NCBI GenBank assembly: GCA_945877595.1
Contig: CAMDVN010000010.1
Location: forward strand, 1 to 54,209
Direction of reading: 5' to 3'
DNA: 54,209 nt
DNA from: Cyanobium sp. NIES-981
GTDB lineage: Bacteria > Cyanobacteriota > Cyanobacteriia > PCC-6307 > Cyanobiaceae
Positions within the stretch are counted from its first letter, which is position 1. Each line of letters opens with the position of its first letter. Position numbers and translations under genes: made by a program. Below are positions 52,862-54,209 of this stretch, in pieces. Under the pieces are notes generated by a model. That model had not been told where the DNA came from. It ran no database searches and saw nothing but the letters and a program-made list of their open reading frames with translations.

Positions 52862-53655
52862 GCCCATCATCTTGTTCAAGCCCTAGCCATGTCTTACTCG
52901 ATATCGAAGGCACGACCTGTCCGGTGAGTTTTGTAGCCGAAACACTCTTTCCCTATGCCAGTGAGCATTTGGGGGCCTATCTCGCCGTTCATGCCCATGA
53001 CCCCCAGATCCAGCAACTCGTCCAGGAGCTGGAGCCCATCTGGCAGCACGACACCGCTCCAAAAGCGCAACAGCTGCTCAGCCAACGCGTCATGGTGGCA
53101 AACCCAGCTCAGCCGGCCGATGCTCAGCCTGTCGATGTGATGGCCTATCTCCCCTACCTGCAGTGGTTGATTGAGATGGATCGCAAGGTCACGCCCCTCA
53201 AGGAGCTACAGGGGAAAATTTGGGCTCAGGGCTATGCCACTGGCGAGCTGATCGGCCCACTTTTTGCCGATGTCGGCCCAGCGCTGCAACGCTGGCACCA
53301 ACAAGGCCTCGTACTTGCTGTCTATTCGTCTGGATCAGTAGGAGCGCAGCAGCTGATCTATGGCCACAGCAATGCCGGTGATCTTCGAACACGCTTCAGT
53401 CATTGGTTTGACACCCGCATCGGCGCCAAACAGAGTCCCCAGAGTTACCACGACATTGCCAAAGCCATGGACGTATCCCCCAAGGAGGTGATGTTCATCA
53501 GTGATTCGATTGGCGAATGCACCGCTGCCAACGAAGCCGGCATGCGTGTTTGCTTTAGCGATCGTGAAGGAAACCCTGAGCGCCAACCAGGCCGCTTCGA
53601 GAGGATTGGGTCACTGCTAGACCTGCAGTTGAACCAAGGGCCAACGATCTCGTGA
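52858..53655 (+). CDS. mtnC: Enolase-phosphatase E1 (acireductone synthase)
   Basis: This 265-residue HAD-family enzyme has the nucleophile motif LLDIEGTTCPVSF (D15, E17), VYSSGSVGAQQLI (motif II Ser), KQSPQSYHDIAKAM (motif III Lys) and MFISDSIGECTAA (motif IV). It makes 1,2-dihydroxy-5-methylthiopentene, the substrate of MtnD. The ATG overlaps the mtnB stop (ATGA), and its stop overlaps the next gene (GTGA). Confidence 0.95.
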   Translation: MSPSSCSSPSHVLLDIEGTTCPVSFVAETLFPYASEHLGAYLAVHAHDPQIQQLVQELEPIWQHDTAPKAQQLLSQRVMVANPAQPADAQPVDVMAYLPYLQWLIEMDRKVTPLKELQGKIWAQGYATGELIGPLFADVGPALQRWHQQGLVLAVYSSGSVGAQQLIYGHSNAGDLRTRFSHWFDTRIGAKQSPQSYHDIAKAMDVSPKEVMFISDSIGECTAANEAGMRVCFSDREGNPERQPGRFERIGSLLDLQLNQGPTIS

Positions 53656-54053
53656 GTGAACAGCAACAGCAGCGTGACGAGGACATCCTCAAGCTCAACC
53701 AAGCCATGTTGGAGTCGGTGGTAAAGGGTGACTGGCAGGCCTACGCAGGCAGCTGCAGCCCCGAATTGAGTTGTTTTGAAGCCGAAACGCAAGGACTGTT
53801 GGTCAACGGTCTGGAGTTTCACCGCTTTTATTTCGACCTGCCCAGCGAGTCAAGCAGTGCGCCTTCGCCCGTGACCGTCACCATGGCCAGGCCCCATCTG
53901 CGCTGGCTCGCTGAAACCGCCGTAGTTCTCAGCTACACCCGGTTGACCCAACGGCTCATCAATGGGGAACCGGTTACTTCTCGGTGCTGTGAAACTCGAA
54001 TTTGGCAGCAACAACAAGGTGAATGGAAACAGGTGCATGTGCACCGCTCCTAA
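53652..54053 (+). CDS. CaMKII association-domain-like (SnoaL-fold) small protein
   Basis: This 133-residue protein matches the NTF2-like CaMKII association domain pattern. It has LKLNQAMLESVVKGDWQAYAGSCSPELSCFEAETQG, GLEFHRFYFDLP, then RLTQRLINGEPVTSRCCETRIWQQQQGEWKQVHVHRS. It has no kinase. Bacterial members form small oligomeric rings of unknown role. The GTG start overlaps the mtnC stop, so it is probably translated with the methionine salvage genes. A strong terminator follows 20 nt later. Confidence 0.8.
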   Translation: MSEQQQQRDEDILKLNQAMLESVVKGDWQAYAGSCSPELSCFEAETQGLLVNGLEFHRFYFDLPSESSSAPSPVTVTMARPHLRWLAETAVVLSYTRLTQRLINGEPVTSRCCETRIWQQQQGEWKQVHVHRS

Positions 54054-54073
54054 GCAAAACAGCCAACAAAAAA

Positions 54074-54096
54074 GCCACCCCTTGAGGGTGGCTTTT
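54074..54096. terminator. Bidirectional rho-independent terminator between the mtn operon and the rRNA operon
   Basis: A 7-bp stem GCCACCC/GGGTGGC with a 5-nt loop is flanked by TTTT on the plus side and AAAAAA before the stem. It therefore works for the mtnB-mtnC operon (plus) and for the rRNA operon arriving on the minus strand. Confidence 0.88.
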
Positions 54097-54131
54097 CGTA
54101 CAGCCGGAGCTGCAGGATGGATAAATGTTTT

Positions 54132-54209
54132 ACCTGGCATCGAGCTATTTTCTCAGGGGGCTACCCCCCAAATATCGTTGCCGCTGCTGCGTTTCACAAC
54201 CGAGTTCGA
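54132..54209 (-). rRNA. rrf: 5S ribosomal RNA, 3' part (truncated by window end)
   Basis: The minus strand reads like the cyanobacterial 5S 3' two-thirds: CCGAACTC-like start (here TCGAACTCGG), TTGTGAAACG, GGGGGGTAG and the end AAAATAGCTCGATGCCAGG. About 78 of ~118 nt are present. It marks the end of an rRNA operon lying mostly outside the window. Confidence 0.92.

Overview
The window is chromosomal DNA from a GC-rich unicellular cyanobacterium. Gene content and order resemble the freshwater Cyanobium/Synechococcus picocyanobacteria, although the species cannot be fixed from the sequence alone. The evidence is chlorophyll biosynthesis (ChlH, ChlD), photosystem I subunit PsaE, a high-light-inducible protein with an RpaB-type HLR1 box, the PipX/PipY pair, SepF, and several cyanobacterial DUF families (3086, 3119, 4079, 1823). 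Cyanobacterial HIP1 palindromes (GCGATCGC) are also frequent.

Layout. 1-3.7 kb holds the 3' end of chlH and a complete chlD, translationally coupled. 3.7-10.2 kb (minus) is a complete bidirectional NiFe-hydrogenase operon, hoxE-F-U-Y-[potassium-channel-like gene]-H-W-hypA, with almost every junction overlapping or separated by 2 nt. 10.3-13.5 kb holds small proteins, GluQ-RS, HU and a metal-ligand-poor MBL-fold protein. 13.5-18.9 kb holds glycogen debranching enzyme, an Rrf2 regulator, a b-type cytochrome, a high-light-inducible protein and a DUF1345 membrane protein. 18.9-19.7 kb is gene-poor, with a pentanucleotide repeat and then tRNA-Gly.

19.9-24.4 kb is a plus-strand group: MFS/GPH transporter, MlaE-type permease, DUF3119, DUF3086 and PlsY, the last four probably concerned with membrane lipids. 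24.3-31.5 kb (minus) reads DUF1823, der, ecfT, pipX, pipY, sepF, proC and fhs, combining nitrogen signalling, PLP homeostasis, division and one-carbon metabolism. 31.8-38.2 kb holds Dus, CobI, a BcsA-like glycosyltransferase, DUF4079, acireductone dioxygenase and a FUSC-like protein. 38.3-41.6 kb is an accessory stretch of lower GC with two lipoproteins, a eukaryote-like glutathione transferase, tandem repeats and empty DNA. 41.6-51 kb holds MiaE, AroQ, tRNA-Tyr, tRNA-Thr, an APC permease, an aldehyde dehydrogenase, a four-LysM protein, RecQ and an unknown helix-turn-helix-like protein. 51-54 kb holds psaE, fpg and a mtnB-mtnC-CaMKII-association-domain operon. That operon runs head-on into the 3' end of an rRNA operon (partial 5S), and the two share one bidirectional terminator.

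The most unusual signals are (i) a potassium-channel-like gene embedded between the two hydrogenase subunit genes, and (ii) a pattern of short in-frame tandem duplications, mostly 18 bp (6 codons), in at least five unrelated housekeeping genes (hoxH, gluQ, pipY, dus, mtnB). Also unusual are two pentanucleotide arrays and the small CaMKII-association-domain gene coupled to methionine-salvage genes. No CRISPR array, prophage or intact insertion sequence was seen.
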